64,000 nt of DNA from Imbroritus primus (GCF_964332355.1 NZ_OZ201293.1:1116001-1180000), one strand, 5' to 3'. Shown: positions 16,980 to 25,421, numbered from the stretch's first letter. Numbers and translations are program-made. The notes: generated from the letters alone by a model not told the origin.

Positions 16980-17671
16980 TGCTGACCTCCTTGCTGGGCC
17001 GAGGTGGCGACCACGCGCTTCACGAAGATGCCCGGGGTGACGATATGTTCGGGATCGAGTTCGCCAAGTTCGACGATCTCGCTGACCTGGGCGATGGTGC
17101 ACTTGGCAGCCATGGCGATGACCGGGCCGAAATTGCGGGCCGTCTTGCGGTACACCAGGTTGCCCCAGCGGTCGCCCTTGTGTGCCCGGATCAGGCCGAA
17201 GTCAGCATGGATGGGGGTTTCGAAAACGTAGGTCTGGCCGTCGATCACGCGTGTTTCCTTGCCTTCGGCGAGCAGGGTGCCCGCGCCCGTGCGCGTGAAG
17301 AAGCCGCCGATGCCGGCGCCGGCAGCACGGATGCGCTCGGCGAGGTTGCCCTGCGGCACCAGTTCCAGCTCGATCTTGCCGGCGCGGTACAGGCCGTCGA
17401 ACACGTAGGAATCGGATTGGCGCGGGAAGGAGCAAATGATCTTGCGCACGCGCCCGGCCTTCAGCAGCGCGGCCAGACCGGTTTCGCCATTGCCCGCGTT
17501 GTTGTTGACGATGGTCAGGTCGCGGGCGCCCTGGGCGATGAGGGCGTCGATCAGTTCCGATGCCATGCCGGCAGCGCCAAAGCCGCCAATCATGATGGTC
17601 GCGCCATCATGAACGTCAGCCAGGGCGGCTGCATACGAATCTACGATTTTATTGATCACGGGCCTATGCAC
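16976..17671 (-). CDS. pcaI: 3-oxoadipate CoA-transferase, alpha subunit
   Basis: A 231-residue subunit with the CoA-binding glycine-rich motif GGFGAAGMASELIDAL, and TRTGAGT and AEGKE further on, as in PcaI/ScoA. It is first in the operon, read leftwards from the tandem palindromes at 17679-17714. The start shown is GTG 17671; a second in-frame GTG four codons later (17659) is possible and no ribosome site decides between them. It pairs with PcaJ to activate 3-oxoadipate. Confidence 0.92.
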   Translation of the reverse strand: MHRPVINKIVDSYAAALADVHDGATIMIGGFGAAGMASELIDALIAQGARDLTIVNNNAGNGETGLAALLKAGRVRKIICSFPRQSDSYVFDGLYRAGKIELELVPQGNLAERIRAAGAGIGGFFTRTGAGTLLAEGKETRVIDGQTYVFETPIHADFGLIRAHKGDRWGNLVYRKTARNFGPVIAMAAKCTIAQVSEIVELGELDPEHIVTPGIFVKRVVATSAQQGGQQ

Positions 17672-17678
17672 TCAAAAA

Positions 17679-17714
17679 TGTTCTTAATATGAACAAATGT
17701 TTGCTATAAGAACA
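17679..17714. promoter_or_regulatory. Tandem 17-bp operators of the pca operon
   Basis: Two palindromes of the same design lie side by side: TGTTC-N7-GAACA (17679-17695) and TGTTT-N7-GAACA (17698-17714), two bases apart. They sit 8 bases upstream of pcaI and in front of a gene for an IclR-type activator. IclR-family PcaR/PobR proteins often bind repeated sites near pca promoters, so this is the likely PcaR target; the match is by design, not by a known consensus. Confidence 0.6.
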
Positions 17715-17941
17715 CGATTCTAGGCACCCAACCGGGGAGCGTCAAGCCGCGTATGGTGCACGTGCGCCCGGTTCGAGTGCACGGTGAAAGGAAGATCCGC
17801 ACGGGCTGTGCGTTTCCAGACGATGGGCAATATTGGAGGGAACGCTCAAGCACTTTTGGGCGCGTGTGCTGGGCGCTGTCGATCTTTGGACCGATCAATG
17901 CCAGGGATGGCGCGATTCGTGCGCCAGTTCTTGAGCGAGTG

Positions 17942-18775
17942 TCAGCGGTGCTGCAGCATGCCGCTGATATTCTGCGCAGCCTTGAGCAGCAGAGGCAGGA
18001 AGGTGTCGAGCATCTGGCTTTCGCTGTTGCGGTTCACCATGCCGCTGATGTTGATGGCGGCGATGACAGTGCCACTGCGGTCGATGATGGGCGCGGCGAT
18101 GGAGCGCAGGCTGTCTTCAAGTTCCTGCGTGGTGTACGAGTAGCCGCGCACGCGGTCGCGCGCGATGATCTGCCGCAGTGTGGGGATGTCGGTCACCGTC
18201 AGTGCTGCGAGCGGCTGGATGTCGCTCGCAGCGAGGATGGCGTCGCACTCCGCCTGCGGCAGGCCGCCCAGCAGCACGCGTCCCATCGAGGTGGCCCAGG
18301 CGGGTAGTCGGCTGCCCACCGACAGGTTCACGCGCATGATCTTGTGCGTGGCGACCCGCAGGATGTAGACGATATCGGTGCCTTCCAGCACAGAGATGGA
18401 GCAGGACTCGCCGGTATGTTCGGCAAGTGCCTCCATTTCTGGCTGCGCCAGTGCCCACAGCGGACTCGCCGACAAATAGGCGTAACCGAGGTCGAGGATC
18501 TTGGGGGTGAGGCGAAACTTGCGGCCGTCCGTATCGACGTAGCCCAGGTGTTCGAGTGTGAGCAGGATGCGGCGTGCACCGGCGCGCGTCAGGCCCGTTG
18601 CGGCGGCGACCTCGCTCAGCGTCATCTGCGGATGGCGCTCGCCGAAGGCGCGGATGACCGAGAGCCCGCGCGCGAACGACTGCACATAGCTGTCGCCAGG
18701 CTTGGGCTGGTCGGCATCGGGGAGCGGAAGGACGTTGGTGGCCACGGCAGTGTCAGGGTAGTGCGGTACAGGCAT
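17942..18775 (-). CDS. pcaR: IclR-family regulator, likely PcaR
   Basis: A 277-residue regulator with an N-terminal winged helix (about 28-90; TLSEVAAATGLTRAGARRIL is the recognition part) and a C-terminal effector domain of the IclR type (about 100-270). The body is close to PcaR/PobR-type sequences (YVQSFARGLSVIRAFG, SMGRVLLGGL). It would respond to beta-ketoadipate or a related aromatic and act on the operators before pcaI. It is on the same strand as pcaIJF, upstream, with a 270-bp gap. The first about 25 residues are poorly conserved, so the true start might be further in. Confidence 0.85.
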   Translation of the reverse strand: MPVPHYPDTAVATNVLPLPDADQPKPGDSYVQSFARGLSVIRAFGERHPQMTLSEVAAATGLTRAGARRILLTLEHLGYVDTDGRKFRLTPKILDLGYAYLSASPLWALAQPEMEALAEHTGESCSISVLEGTDIVYILRVATHKIMRVNLSVGSRLPAWATSMGRVLLGGLPQAECDAILAASDIQPLAALTVTDIPTLRQIIARDRVRGYSYTTQELEDSLRSIAAPIIDRSGTVIAAINISGMVNRNSESQMLDTFLPLLLKAAQNISGMLQHR

Positions 18776-19041
18776 CGGGTTGGCGCGCCCGGCACGACAG
18801 CCGCAGACGCATCGGGGCGCGATTATAGCTTGCCCGGGTGTCTGCCGGTATCAGGCGGTGGGGCGAAGGCCGACACCTTGGTCGACGTTGCACATCGCGT
18901 CATGTCCGGGCAAAGCACTCACGGGGCAACCAGTATATCCCGCCGCACCTTGAGGTCAAACGGCGCGAATGTCGGCAGGACGGCGATCACGAAGACCTTG
19001 TCGCACGCCATGCAGCTGCGCCGCGTTATCGAGGGCTATGC

Positions 19042-19362
19042 TCAGTGCGCGCTCGATAGTTTCATCAACGCCAGGCCCGCTACGATGAGAATGGCTGCCA
19101 GCACCCGCATCGCGCTGACCTGTTCATCAAGCACGAGAATGCCGACGAGGAATGCGCCAACCGCGCCAATGCCGGTCCAGATGGTATAGGCCGTACCCAG
19201 CGGCAAGCTACGCATGGAAAAGGAAAGGAGGGCAAAGCTGGCGACCATTGTCACGAGTGTGACGATGGTGGGTACGAGGCGCGTAAAGCCATGCGACTGC
19301 TTCATGGAAAACGCCCACACCACCTCAAGCAGTCCTGCAATCAACAACATGATCCAAGCCAT
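19042..19362 (-). CDS. sugE: SMR-family guanidinium exporter SugE/Gdx
   Basis: A 106-residue protein with four membrane helices and the essential Glu13 in GLLEVVWA, plus the SugE-type segments SMRSLPLGTAYTIWTGIGAVG and GILVLDE. SugE/Gdx proteins swap guanidinium for protons in the inner membrane. The gene lies directly behind a guanidine-II riboswitch, which independently supports the substrate. The start is ATG 19362 with AAGGAG ahead. It differs from the second SMR gene in this window (25574), which has no such leader. Confidence 0.95.
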   Translation of the reverse strand: MAWIMLLIAGLLEVVWAFSMKQSHGFTRLVPTIVTLVTMVASFALLSFSMRSLPLGTAYTIWTGIGAVGAFLVGILVLDEQVSAMRVLAAILIVAGLALMKLSSAH

Positions 19363-19383
19363 TTTCGGCTCCTTGTGAAAGAG

Positions 19384-19430
19384 CCGGGCCGTCCCGGACA
19401 TGCAACCCAGAGTTGGGGGAGGTCGTCCTC
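19384..19430 (-). ncRNA. Guanidine-II (mini-ykkC) riboswitch
   Basis: On the minus strand two short hairpins each carry an ACGR tetraloop, the defining feature of this class. P1 is GAGG-ACGA-CCTC (19430-19419) and P2 is CCGGG-ACGG-CCCGG (19397-19384), joined by a 21-base linker. The second hairpin ends 21 bases before the sugE start and beside its ribosome site (AAGGAG). Guanidine binding makes the two loops kiss and frees the ribosome site in known members. Gene context (SugE/Gdx) agrees. Confidence 0.88.
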
Positions 19431-19628
19431 GCAAGGTGGCATTGTGGCTGCGCGCACACGGGTCGTCAAGCGTACGGAGCGCATTGACCGGTCCCGTATT
19501 CCGGCAGCTCTGCACCGCCGGGAGGGCAGACGCAAGGGCGGCGAGGCAATGCTTCCTCTGGACATTTCCGCTGGTCGACAGCCGTATCCCGCCGGGTAAC
19601 AGGGCAATCTTGACATGCCTCTGTTTAC

Positions 19629-19645
19629 GTAACAAAATAAGTTAC
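19629..19645. promoter_or_regulatory. Palindrome before the Rrf2 gene, likely autoregulatory
   Basis: GTAAC-N7-GTTAC ends at the base before the ATG of the Rrf2 regulator. Rrf2 proteins commonly bind palindromes in their own promoter, so this is a likely self-control site. Confidence 0.5.
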
Positions 19646-20107
19646 ATGAAAAAAGACAGTCGACTTTCCGGCGTGCTGCACGTGCTGCTGCATATGGCCG
19701 AGCACACGGGGCCCGTTACCTCCGACGTACTGGCACGGGCCATGGACACGCACCCCGTAGTGATCCGCCGCATCATGGCGGGCTTGCGCGAACAAGGCTA
19801 CGTGCAATCGGGCAAGGGGCATGGCGGCGGCTGGACGCTTGCATGCGATCTGTCGCAGGTGACCCTGCGCGATGTCTACAACGGCATCGGCTGTCCTGGC
19901 CTGCTGGCCATCGGGCATCGTACCGAAACGCCTGCCTGTCTTGTCGAGCAGGCAGTCAACGCCGCGCTGGATGCGTCCATGCAGGAAGCCGAAACACTGT
20001 TGCTGAAGCGTTTCGGCGAGGTCACGCTGGCTGCCCTGAGCGCCGATTTCCATACCCGGCTTGCTGCGCGCGGCGGCCATGATCCGGAGCATATGCATGC
20101 CATTTGA
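19646..20107 (+). CDS. Rrf2-family transcriptional regulator
   Basis: A 153-residue regulator with a winged helix in the first about 80 residues (VTSDVLARAMDTHPVVIRRI) and the glycine-rich wing GKGHGGGWTL. The three cysteines of the cluster-binding Rrf2 proteins are absent: there are only Cys near 68, 84 and 98 with other spacing. This places it with the YwnA-like, non-cluster group that may sense oxidants. Its 3' end overlaps the next gene by 11 bases, so it is transcribed and likely co-regulated with that flavoprotein. Confidence 0.85.
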   Translation: MKKDSRLSGVLHVLLHMAEHTGPVTSDVLARAMDTHPVVIRRIMAGLREQGYVQSGKGHGGGWTLACDLSQVTLRDVYNGIGCPGLLAIGHRTETPACLVEQAVNAALDASMQEAETLLLKRFGEVTLAALSADFHTRLAARGGHDPEHMHAI

Positions 20108-20993
20108 TGCCATCATCGTTGGGGGCAGTTTCGCGGGGTTATCCGCTGCCATGTACCTCGCGCGTGCACGCCGCACGGTGTGCGTGATCGATAGTGGTCA
20201 GCCGCGCAACCGGTTTGCTGTGCAGTCACACGGTTTCTTCGGGCAGGACGGCAGCTCGCCGCAGGCTATGCTGGAGACGGCGCGGGCGCAGGTGCTGGCC
20301 TATCCGAGTACGTATCTGATGCACGCCCAGGTGTCGCACGTGAGTCGCGACGAGACAGGCCTGTTCGTGGCCACGCTGGCGGACGGCACCAACGTCGATG
20401 CCCGCAAGCTGGTACTGGCCTACGGACTGTCGGATGAGCTGCCGCCGATTGACGGGCTGGCCGAGCACTGGGGACGTACGGTGCTGCATTGCCCGTATTG
20501 CCATGGCTACGAATTCACCGGACGGCAACTCGGCGTGCTGCACACCATGCCCATGTCAGCCCATCAGGCCATGCTGATTGCCGAGTGGGGGCCGACGGTC
20601 TACTACCTGAATGGCGCGCCCGCACCGGAACCGGACGTTGCCGATGAGCTGCGCCGGCGTGGCGTGAGAATCGAGCCGGCGCGGCTGCGGGAGGTGCGGG
20701 GCGATGGCCAGGACCTGACAGCCGTCGTGCTGGAGGATGGACGCAGCATGCCTGTCGACGCCATGTTCCTGGGGCCTCGCACGCGCTTCAACAGCACTAT
20801 TGCTACCGAGCTGGGATGTGCGGTGGACGAGCATCCGCTTGGCAGTGTTATCCGTACGGATGACTGGAAGCTGACGACCGTCCCGGGTGTTTATGCCGCG
20901 GGTGACATCACGCGCGGCGCGCACAGCGTCACGTGGGCGAGCGCCGATGGCGTGACGGCGGGCGTGGCCGTGCACCGGGCGCTGGTGTTCTGA
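20097..20993 (+). CDS. Thioredoxin-reductase-like FAD oxidoreductase
   Basis: A 298-residue flavoprotein. The FAD site DAIIVGGSFAGLSAA is at the N-terminus, the redox pair CPYC (HCPYCHGYEF) near residue 136, and the FAD motif VYAAGDITRG near 265. This is the layout of bacterial thioredoxin reductase and related disulfide reductases. The NADPH motif of the middle domain is weak (GVLHTMPMSAH where GxGxxA is usual), so it may use another donor or act as a ferredoxin- or flavin-linked variant. The start is ATG 20097 with GGAG seven bases before it. It is coupled to the Rrf2 gene. Confidence 0.85.
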   Translation: MPFDAIIVGGSFAGLSAAMYLARARRTVCVIDSGQPRNRFAVQSHGFFGQDGSSPQAMLETARAQVLAYPSTYLMHAQVSHVSRDETGLFVATLADGTNVDARKLVLAYGLSDELPPIDGLAEHWGRTVLHCPYCHGYEFTGRQLGVLHTMPMSAHQAMLIAEWGPTVYYLNGAPAPEPDVADELRRRGVRIEPARLREVRGDGQDLTAVVLEDGRSMPVDAMFLGPRTRFNSTIATELGCAVDEHPLGSVIRTDDWKLTTVPGVYAAGDITRGAHSVTWASADGVTAGVAVHRALVF

Positions 20994-21032
20994 GATGTAC
21001 GCGGGTTAGGGGTCGGCAGCTGTGTCGGCAGG

Positions 21033-21728
21033 TCAGTCCCAGTTCTCGGGGCTGCGTGCGTGCGGGTCGAGCTGGGCGAGGATATGCTTGCCGGCGTACT
21101 TGAGGTCTGCTTCGACGGCGTGGCGTGCACTGGCCGCATCACCCTTGCGGATGGCCTCGATCAGCCGCACATGCGGATGTACGGACAGCGGTTTGAAACC
21201 CTTGTTGTAGACCAGGCGTAGCGATGGGCCACAACGCAGCCACAGCGAGCGGACCAGGCCCTCGAGGATGGGCATGCCTGCTGCACGCAGGTAGACAAAG
21301 TGGAACTGCTCGTTGCCGAACAACGCATCCACAGGGCGGCCTTCGCGCTGCGCACGAGCAACCCGCTCATGGATTTCCGCCAGCTGGTCGGCGATTGCCT
21401 CGCGGCCGTCGGGCATGGCGGCGACGGCCGCGGCAGCCATGCTTTCCAGCGTGAGCCGCAGGTTAATCGTCTCGATATAGGTTTCGGCGGTGAGGACCGG
21501 CACATAGGCCACGCCACGATCGTCGAGCTGCAGTGCGCCATCGGAGACCAGCCGCTGGATGGCGTCACGCACGGGCGTGGGGCTGATGCCAAGTTCTTCG
21601 GCAAGGGTCCGGTAGACCAGTCGACGTCCGGATTCCAGCCGGCCTTGCATGATCGCATCGCGTATTTGCTGGTAGGCCCGTTCGGACAGGCTGGGTTGCC
21701 CATCGATGCGATTGAGCGGTTGATTCAT
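21033..21728 (-). CDS. GntR-family (FadR/FCD) regulator
   Basis: A 231-residue repressor with a GntR winged helix (about 8-75; LAEELGISPTPVRDAIQRL is the recognition region) and an all-helical FCD effector domain (about 80-215). It follows, on the same strand, a three-gene catabolic operon and is separated from it by a terminator. It probably controls that operon through the palindromes at 25389-25421. The effector is unknown. The start MNQP at 21728 is chosen because AAGG precedes it; the frame is open eleven codons further. Confidence 0.85.
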   Translation of the reverse strand: MNQPLNRIDGQPSLSERAYQQIRDAIMQGRLESGRRLVYRTLAEELGISPTPVRDAIQRLVSDGALQLDDRGVAYVPVLTAETYIETINLRLTLESMAAAAVAAMPDGREAIADQLAEIHERVARAQREGRPVDALFGNEQFHFVYLRAAGMPILEGLVRSLWLRCGPSLRLVYNKGFKPLSVHPHVRLIEAIRKGDAASARHAVEADLKYAGKHILAQLDPHARSPENWD

Positions 21729-21762
21729 CGGAATACCTTGCAGGTACGCTGTGCGCGGCACA

Positions 21763-21797
21763 AATAAAAATACACGCTCTGACTATATCAGAGCGTG
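21763..21797 (-). terminator. Terminator after the Bug/SDR/ThDP operon
   Basis: A perfect 10-bp inverted repeat (21773-21782 with 21788-21797, 5-base loop) is followed on the minus strand by a T-rich stretch TATTTTTATTT. It separates the catabolic operon from the GntR gene downstream. Confidence 0.8.
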
Positions 21798-21822
21798 CAT
21801 CATCACTACGGCCTTGCTGCGG

Positions 21823-22773
21823 TCAATTCGAGATACGCGGAATGTTGGCTGCCTTGATGGCCGCCCCCATCTTCTGATAGCCAGATTTTAGCGCATCGCG
21901 ATATTGCGCTCCGGTCAGCCCCACGGGGACGATGCCGATGTTGGTGAGCTTTTCGGCAGCATCCGGATGCTTGACGCCTTTCAGGCAGGCATCCTCCAGG
22001 CGCTTGACGGCATCCGCCGGTGCCCCGGCGCGTACGCCCAGGCCAATCCAGGAATCGACCTCGACAGGGTAGCCGGCGTCCTTCAGGGTAGGCACATCCG
22101 GTGCCATCGGCCAGCGGATCGGACTGGCCGATGCCAGCATGCGCATTTCGCCGGTGGCCACGTGCGGCAGGATATCACCGGGGTTTTGCACCATCGATTC
22201 GATGTGTCCGCCCAGCAGGGCGGCGCGCACGTCGGCGCCCGAGTTGTACGGGATCTGCACGAACTTCGCGCCGGTGATGCGGCCCAGTTCGAGCAGGGCG
22301 ATCAGGTTGGGCGTGGACGCACCGCCGAACGACACCCCCTTGTCCTTCTTGGCCGCCGCAATCAGGTCGTTGATGGTCTTGTGCGGCGAATCCGAACGCA
22401 CTGCCACGCCGTACAGGTAGCGGCCAAAACCACAGACCCACTGGAAGTCATCCATGGTGTAGCCGACCTTCATCAGGTGCGGCGAAATGGCCTGGGTTGC
22501 GTAGGTGACCACGCCTACGCGGTGCGGGTCTGGCGCCTGCTTGGCCAGCCACGACACCGCCATGGTGCCCAGCGCACCGGCACGGTTTTCTACCACGATC
22601 GACTTGCCGAGCTCCTTTTCCATAGCACTGGCGATGATGCGCGACGCGACGTCGGTATTGGAGCCGGCGCCATAGTTGACCGTCATGGTGAGTTCCTTCT
22701 TGGGGAAATCGGAGGCTATGGCGGGACCGGCAAACAGGGCAATCAGACTCAGGGGCAGCAGCTTGGATTTCAT
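21823..22773 (-). CDS. Bug-family (TctC) periplasmic solute-binding protein
   Basis: A 316-residue binding protein with a signal peptide (residues about 1-20, cleaved near AIASDF). Family motifs are present in divergent form: KKELTMTVNYGAGSNTD, VVENRAGALGTMA and VQIPYNSGADVRAALLGG. It is the third gene of the ThDP-enzyme/SDR operon, so it probably binds that pathway's substrate. No TctA/TctB genes are nearby. A terminator follows its stop. Confidence 0.88.
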   Translation of the reverse strand: MKSKLLPLSLIALFAGPAIASDFPKKELTMTVNYGAGSNTDVASRIIASAMEKELGKSIVVENRAGALGTMAVSWLAKQAPDPHRVGVVTYATQAISPHLMKVGYTMDDFQWVCGFGRYLYGVAVRSDSPHKTINDLIAAAKKDKGVSFGGASTPNLIALLELGRITGAKFVQIPYNSGADVRAALLGGHIESMVQNPGDILPHVATGEMRMLASASPIRWPMAPDVPTLKDAGYPVEVDSWIGLGVRAGAPADAVKRLEDACLKGVKHPDAAEKLTNIGIVPVGLTGAQYRDALKSGYQKMGAAIKAANIPRISN

Positions 22774-22811
22774 GCGTTGTCTCCTCTTATAGTGTGTCGT
22801 GGTAGTGCAGG

Positions 22812-23564
22812 TCAGTTCATGTAGACGCCGCCCGTGACATCCAGGCAGCTGCCCGTGATGTACGACGCGCCGGGTGATACCAGAAACTCGATGGATGCTG
22901 CAATCTCGTCCGCCGAGGCAAACCGGCCAGCCGGAATGGCGGCCTTGGCCTGCGCCAGCAGGTCGGCATTGGTGGCTGCACACATCGGCGTATCGACGCG
23001 CCCCGGCGCAACGCAATTGACGGTCACGCCGTGCTTGGCGTAGATGCCGGCCAGCGCGCGGCTGGCGCCGATCAGCCCCGCCTTGGACGCATGGTATTCG
23101 AGCCCGGCCGGCGGCACATGCATGCGTCCGGCTCGCGATGCCACGTTGACGACCCGGCCGTAGCCGGCCTTGGCCATCTGCGGCACGATTTCGCGGCACA
23201 TCACCATCGGGGCAACGAGGTTGACGCGGTGCAGCCGCTCCCATGCATCGATGTCGAGATCCTCGAGCGGAATCGGGCCGCCATTCACTTTCAGCGTCAT
23301 GCCGGCGCAATTCACCAGGATGGCACAACCTTGCAGCTTGTCGAGCGCATCGCGTGCCACGCGCTTGAGATCGGCTTCGATGGCCAGATCTGCGGTGCCC
23401 GCCCAGACCTGGGTACCGTGGGCCGATAATGCATCGGCCACCTTGAAGATCTCTTCGCTGCGATCGGTGAGGTACAGGGGGTGGCCTGCCTGGGCCATGC
23501 GTTGTGCGAGTGCGAGACCGATGCCGCTGGCGGCGCCGGTGATGAGGGCAGTGTGTGGCTTCAT
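22812..23564 (-). CDS. SDR-family oxidoreductase of the ThDP operon
   Basis: A 250-residue short-chain dehydrogenase with TGAASGIG near residue 9, NCAG near 91, the catalytic serine region NVASRAG and YHASK near 156. Its ATG overlaps the stop of the ThDP-enzyme gene by four bases (ATGA). It would oxidise or reduce a hydroxyl/keto group on the same substrate chain as that enzyme. The substrate is unknown. Confidence 0.87.
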   Translation of the reverse strand: MKPHTALITGAASGIGLALAQRMAQAGHPLYLTDRSEEIFKVADALSAHGTQVWAGTADLAIEADLKRVARDALDKLQGCAILVNCAGMTLKVNGGPIPLEDLDIDAWERLHRVNLVAPMVMCREIVPQMAKAGYGRVVNVASRAGRMHVPPAGLEYHASKAGLIGASRALAGIYAKHGVTVNCVAPGRVDTPMCAATNADLLAQAKAAIPAGRFASADEIAASIEFLVSPGASYITGSCLDVTGGVYMN

Positions 23565-25357
23565 ACGTGCAGATCCATGTCGGCGTAGTGGGTGAACGGC
23601 GGGAAGGCATTCGGATCGCAGCGGATCTCGATCAGCGTGGTCACGGCGTTGGCCTTGGCCTGGCGCAGGGCATCGGCGATCTGCGACGGGTCGGAAACGA
23701 GGATTGCCTCGCAGCCGGCGCCGCGCGCTACCGAGCAATGATCGACCGCCGTGAAGTTGACTGCCGTGTTGTGCATGCCGAAGCGCGCGTTGTCGTTGTG
23801 CTTGGAAAAGCCGAGGATGCTGTTGTTGAGCACCATCAGCACCACCTTGATGTTCATGCGGCGCGCGGTTTCCAGTTCCGACCACACATGGCCGAAGCCG
23901 CCGTCGCCGCTCAGGCAGTACACCGTGCTGTCGGGCGCCGCGATGCTGGCGCCCATGGCCATCGGCAATCCCCAGCCAAGACCCGCCATGCCGCGCGGCG
24001 TCAGGAAACGCTGGCCAGCACGCTGCGACGTCAGATAGTTGACGGTCCAGAACGACGAATAACTGGCGTCAGCCACCACGATGTCGTGTGGGTCGAGCAC
24101 CGCGTCCAGCTCGGTCATGAGCCGCTCCGGGCGGATCGGCGAGGCCGTCGAGCTCAACACGCTGGCGGCTTCCGCCCGGTACTTTGCCTTGCCTTCCGCG
24201 ATCTCCCGCTCGACCTGTGCGCGGTGGTTCCTGCGCGGGGCGAGATCCTGTTCATGCAGTGCCTCGACGAGCGCTTCGAGCGTTTCGCGCGCATCGCCCT
24301 GCAGCCGGTAGGCTTCGTAATTGCGGCCGATCTCGTGGCTGTCGATATCGATATGGATGTACTCGGCATCGCGCGGATACAGCGTGTACGAATCCGTGCC
24401 GTTCTGGTTGGTACGGTTGCCGACCAGCACCACCAGGTCGGCGCCGGTGATCTGCTCGCGCAGATAACGTGTCGGACTGTTCACGCCCATGGCCGAGCCG
24501 ACCACGCCGATGGTCAGCGGGTGATGATCAGAAACCGAGCCCTTGCCCATCATGGTGGTGGCGACTGGCACGTGCGCTTCTTCCTGCAAGCGTGCCAGCA
24601 CCTCGGCTGCGCCGGACAGATGCACGCCCCCTCCGGCGATGACCAGGGGGCGCTTGGCCGATGCAATGCGGCGCGCGGCTTCCTGCACACGCTGGCGCGG
24701 CGGCATCACGCGGTCGAGCGGGAAATAGCCAAGGTTCTCGGTCCGCTTCAGTTCATGTCCCGGCTCCAGCAGCAGATCGGCAGGCAGCATCAGCGCCACC
24801 GGGCCGGGCCGGCCCGACGTGGCGATGGTGAAGGCCATGTCGATGTACTCCTCGATACGCGATGCCATGTGCACCACGCGGGCCCATTTCGTGCAGCCTG
24901 CGTACAGCGCGAGGTGGTCGTATTCCTGGAAGGCATTCTTGTCGGTGAACTCGCGGTTCACGTCCTGCACCAGCGCCACCATCGGCGTGGAGGCCTTCAT
25001 GGCTTCACCCATCGCCGCCACCAGCAGGGTGGCGGCAGGGCCGTTCTGCGCCGCCAGCACACAGGCCTTGCCAGAGATGCGCGAGAAGCCGTCGCCCATG
25101 TACCCGCCGGCATTCTCCGTACGGTAGCCAACCTGCGTAATGCCAAGCTCTTCGCAGGTCAGCATCAGCAGGTTGGGGATGCCCTGGCCAAAGACGTGCG
25201 TGACACCGTGCCTCAGCAGGGCGCGAGTAACGGCGTGCGCCACCGTATGCTGGCCGGCCATCTTGAAGCCGGGCGCACGGAGCGGGCTGGGCCGGTCGGA
25301 ACGAGAGGGCTGCGAATCTGCGGCAAGTGCAGCGGGCGAAAGCTGGGTACGGCTCAT
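23561..25357 (-). CDS. Thiamine-diphosphate-dependent enzyme of the acetolactate-synthase family
   Basis: A 598-residue enzyme with the three domains of the pyruvate-oxidase/AHAS family. The catalytic glutamate is Glu81 (GYRTENAGGYMGDG), and the ThDP/Mg motif starting LSGDGGFG and ending NNS lies near residue 480. The first about 30 residues are an unusual Ser/Pro/Arg-rich extension. The family includes acetolactate synthase, oxalyl-CoA decarboxylase, sulfoacetaldehyde acetyltransferase and benzoylformate decarboxylase. No small AHAS subunit is nearby, so biosynthesis is unlikely. It is the first gene of an operon with an SDR and a Bug protein; the likely role is decarboxylation or carboligation of a 2-keto acid from catabolism. 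Confidence 0.88.
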   Translation of the reverse strand: MSRTQLSPAALAADSQPSRSDRPSPLRAPGFKMAGQHTVAHAVTRALLRHGVTHVFGQGIPNLLMLTCEELGITQVGYRTENAGGYMGDGFSRISGKACVLAAQNGPAATLLVAAMGEAMKASTPMVALVQDVNREFTDKNAFQEYDHLALYAGCTKWARVVHMASRIEEYIDMAFTIATSGRPGPVALMLPADLLLEPGHELKRTENLGYFPLDRVMPPRQRVQEAARRIASAKRPLVIAGGGVHLSGAAEVLARLQEEAHVPVATTMMGKGSVSDHHPLTIGVVGSAMGVNSPTRYLREQITGADLVVLVGNRTNQNGTDSYTLYPRDAEYIHIDIDSHEIGRNYEAYRLQGDARETLEALVEALHEQDLAPRRNHRAQVEREIAEGKAKYRAEAASVLSSTASPIRPERLMTELDAVLDPHDIVVADASYSSFWTVNYLTSQRAGQRFLTPRGMAGLGWGLPMAMGASIAAPDSTVYCLSGDGGFGHVWSELETARRMNIKVVLMVLNNSILGFSKHNDNARFGMHNTAVNFTAVDHCSVARGAGCEAILVSDPSQIADALRQAKANAVTTLIEIRCDPNAFPPFTHYADMDLHV

Positions 25358-25388
25358 GGTGTCCTCTGTGTGCGTGAGCGGGGGTAAA

Positions 25389-25421
25389 TTGATGTTCGAT
25401 GTATGATGTATCAAACATCAA
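25389..25421. promoter_or_regulatory. Nested palindromes before the ThDP operon
   Basis: TTGATGTT (25389-25396) and AACATCAA (25414-25421) form an outer inverted repeat around an inner palindrome TGATGTATCA (25404-25413). It lies about 30 bases before the operon start and is a likely operator for the GntR regulator at 21033. Confidence 0.5.
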
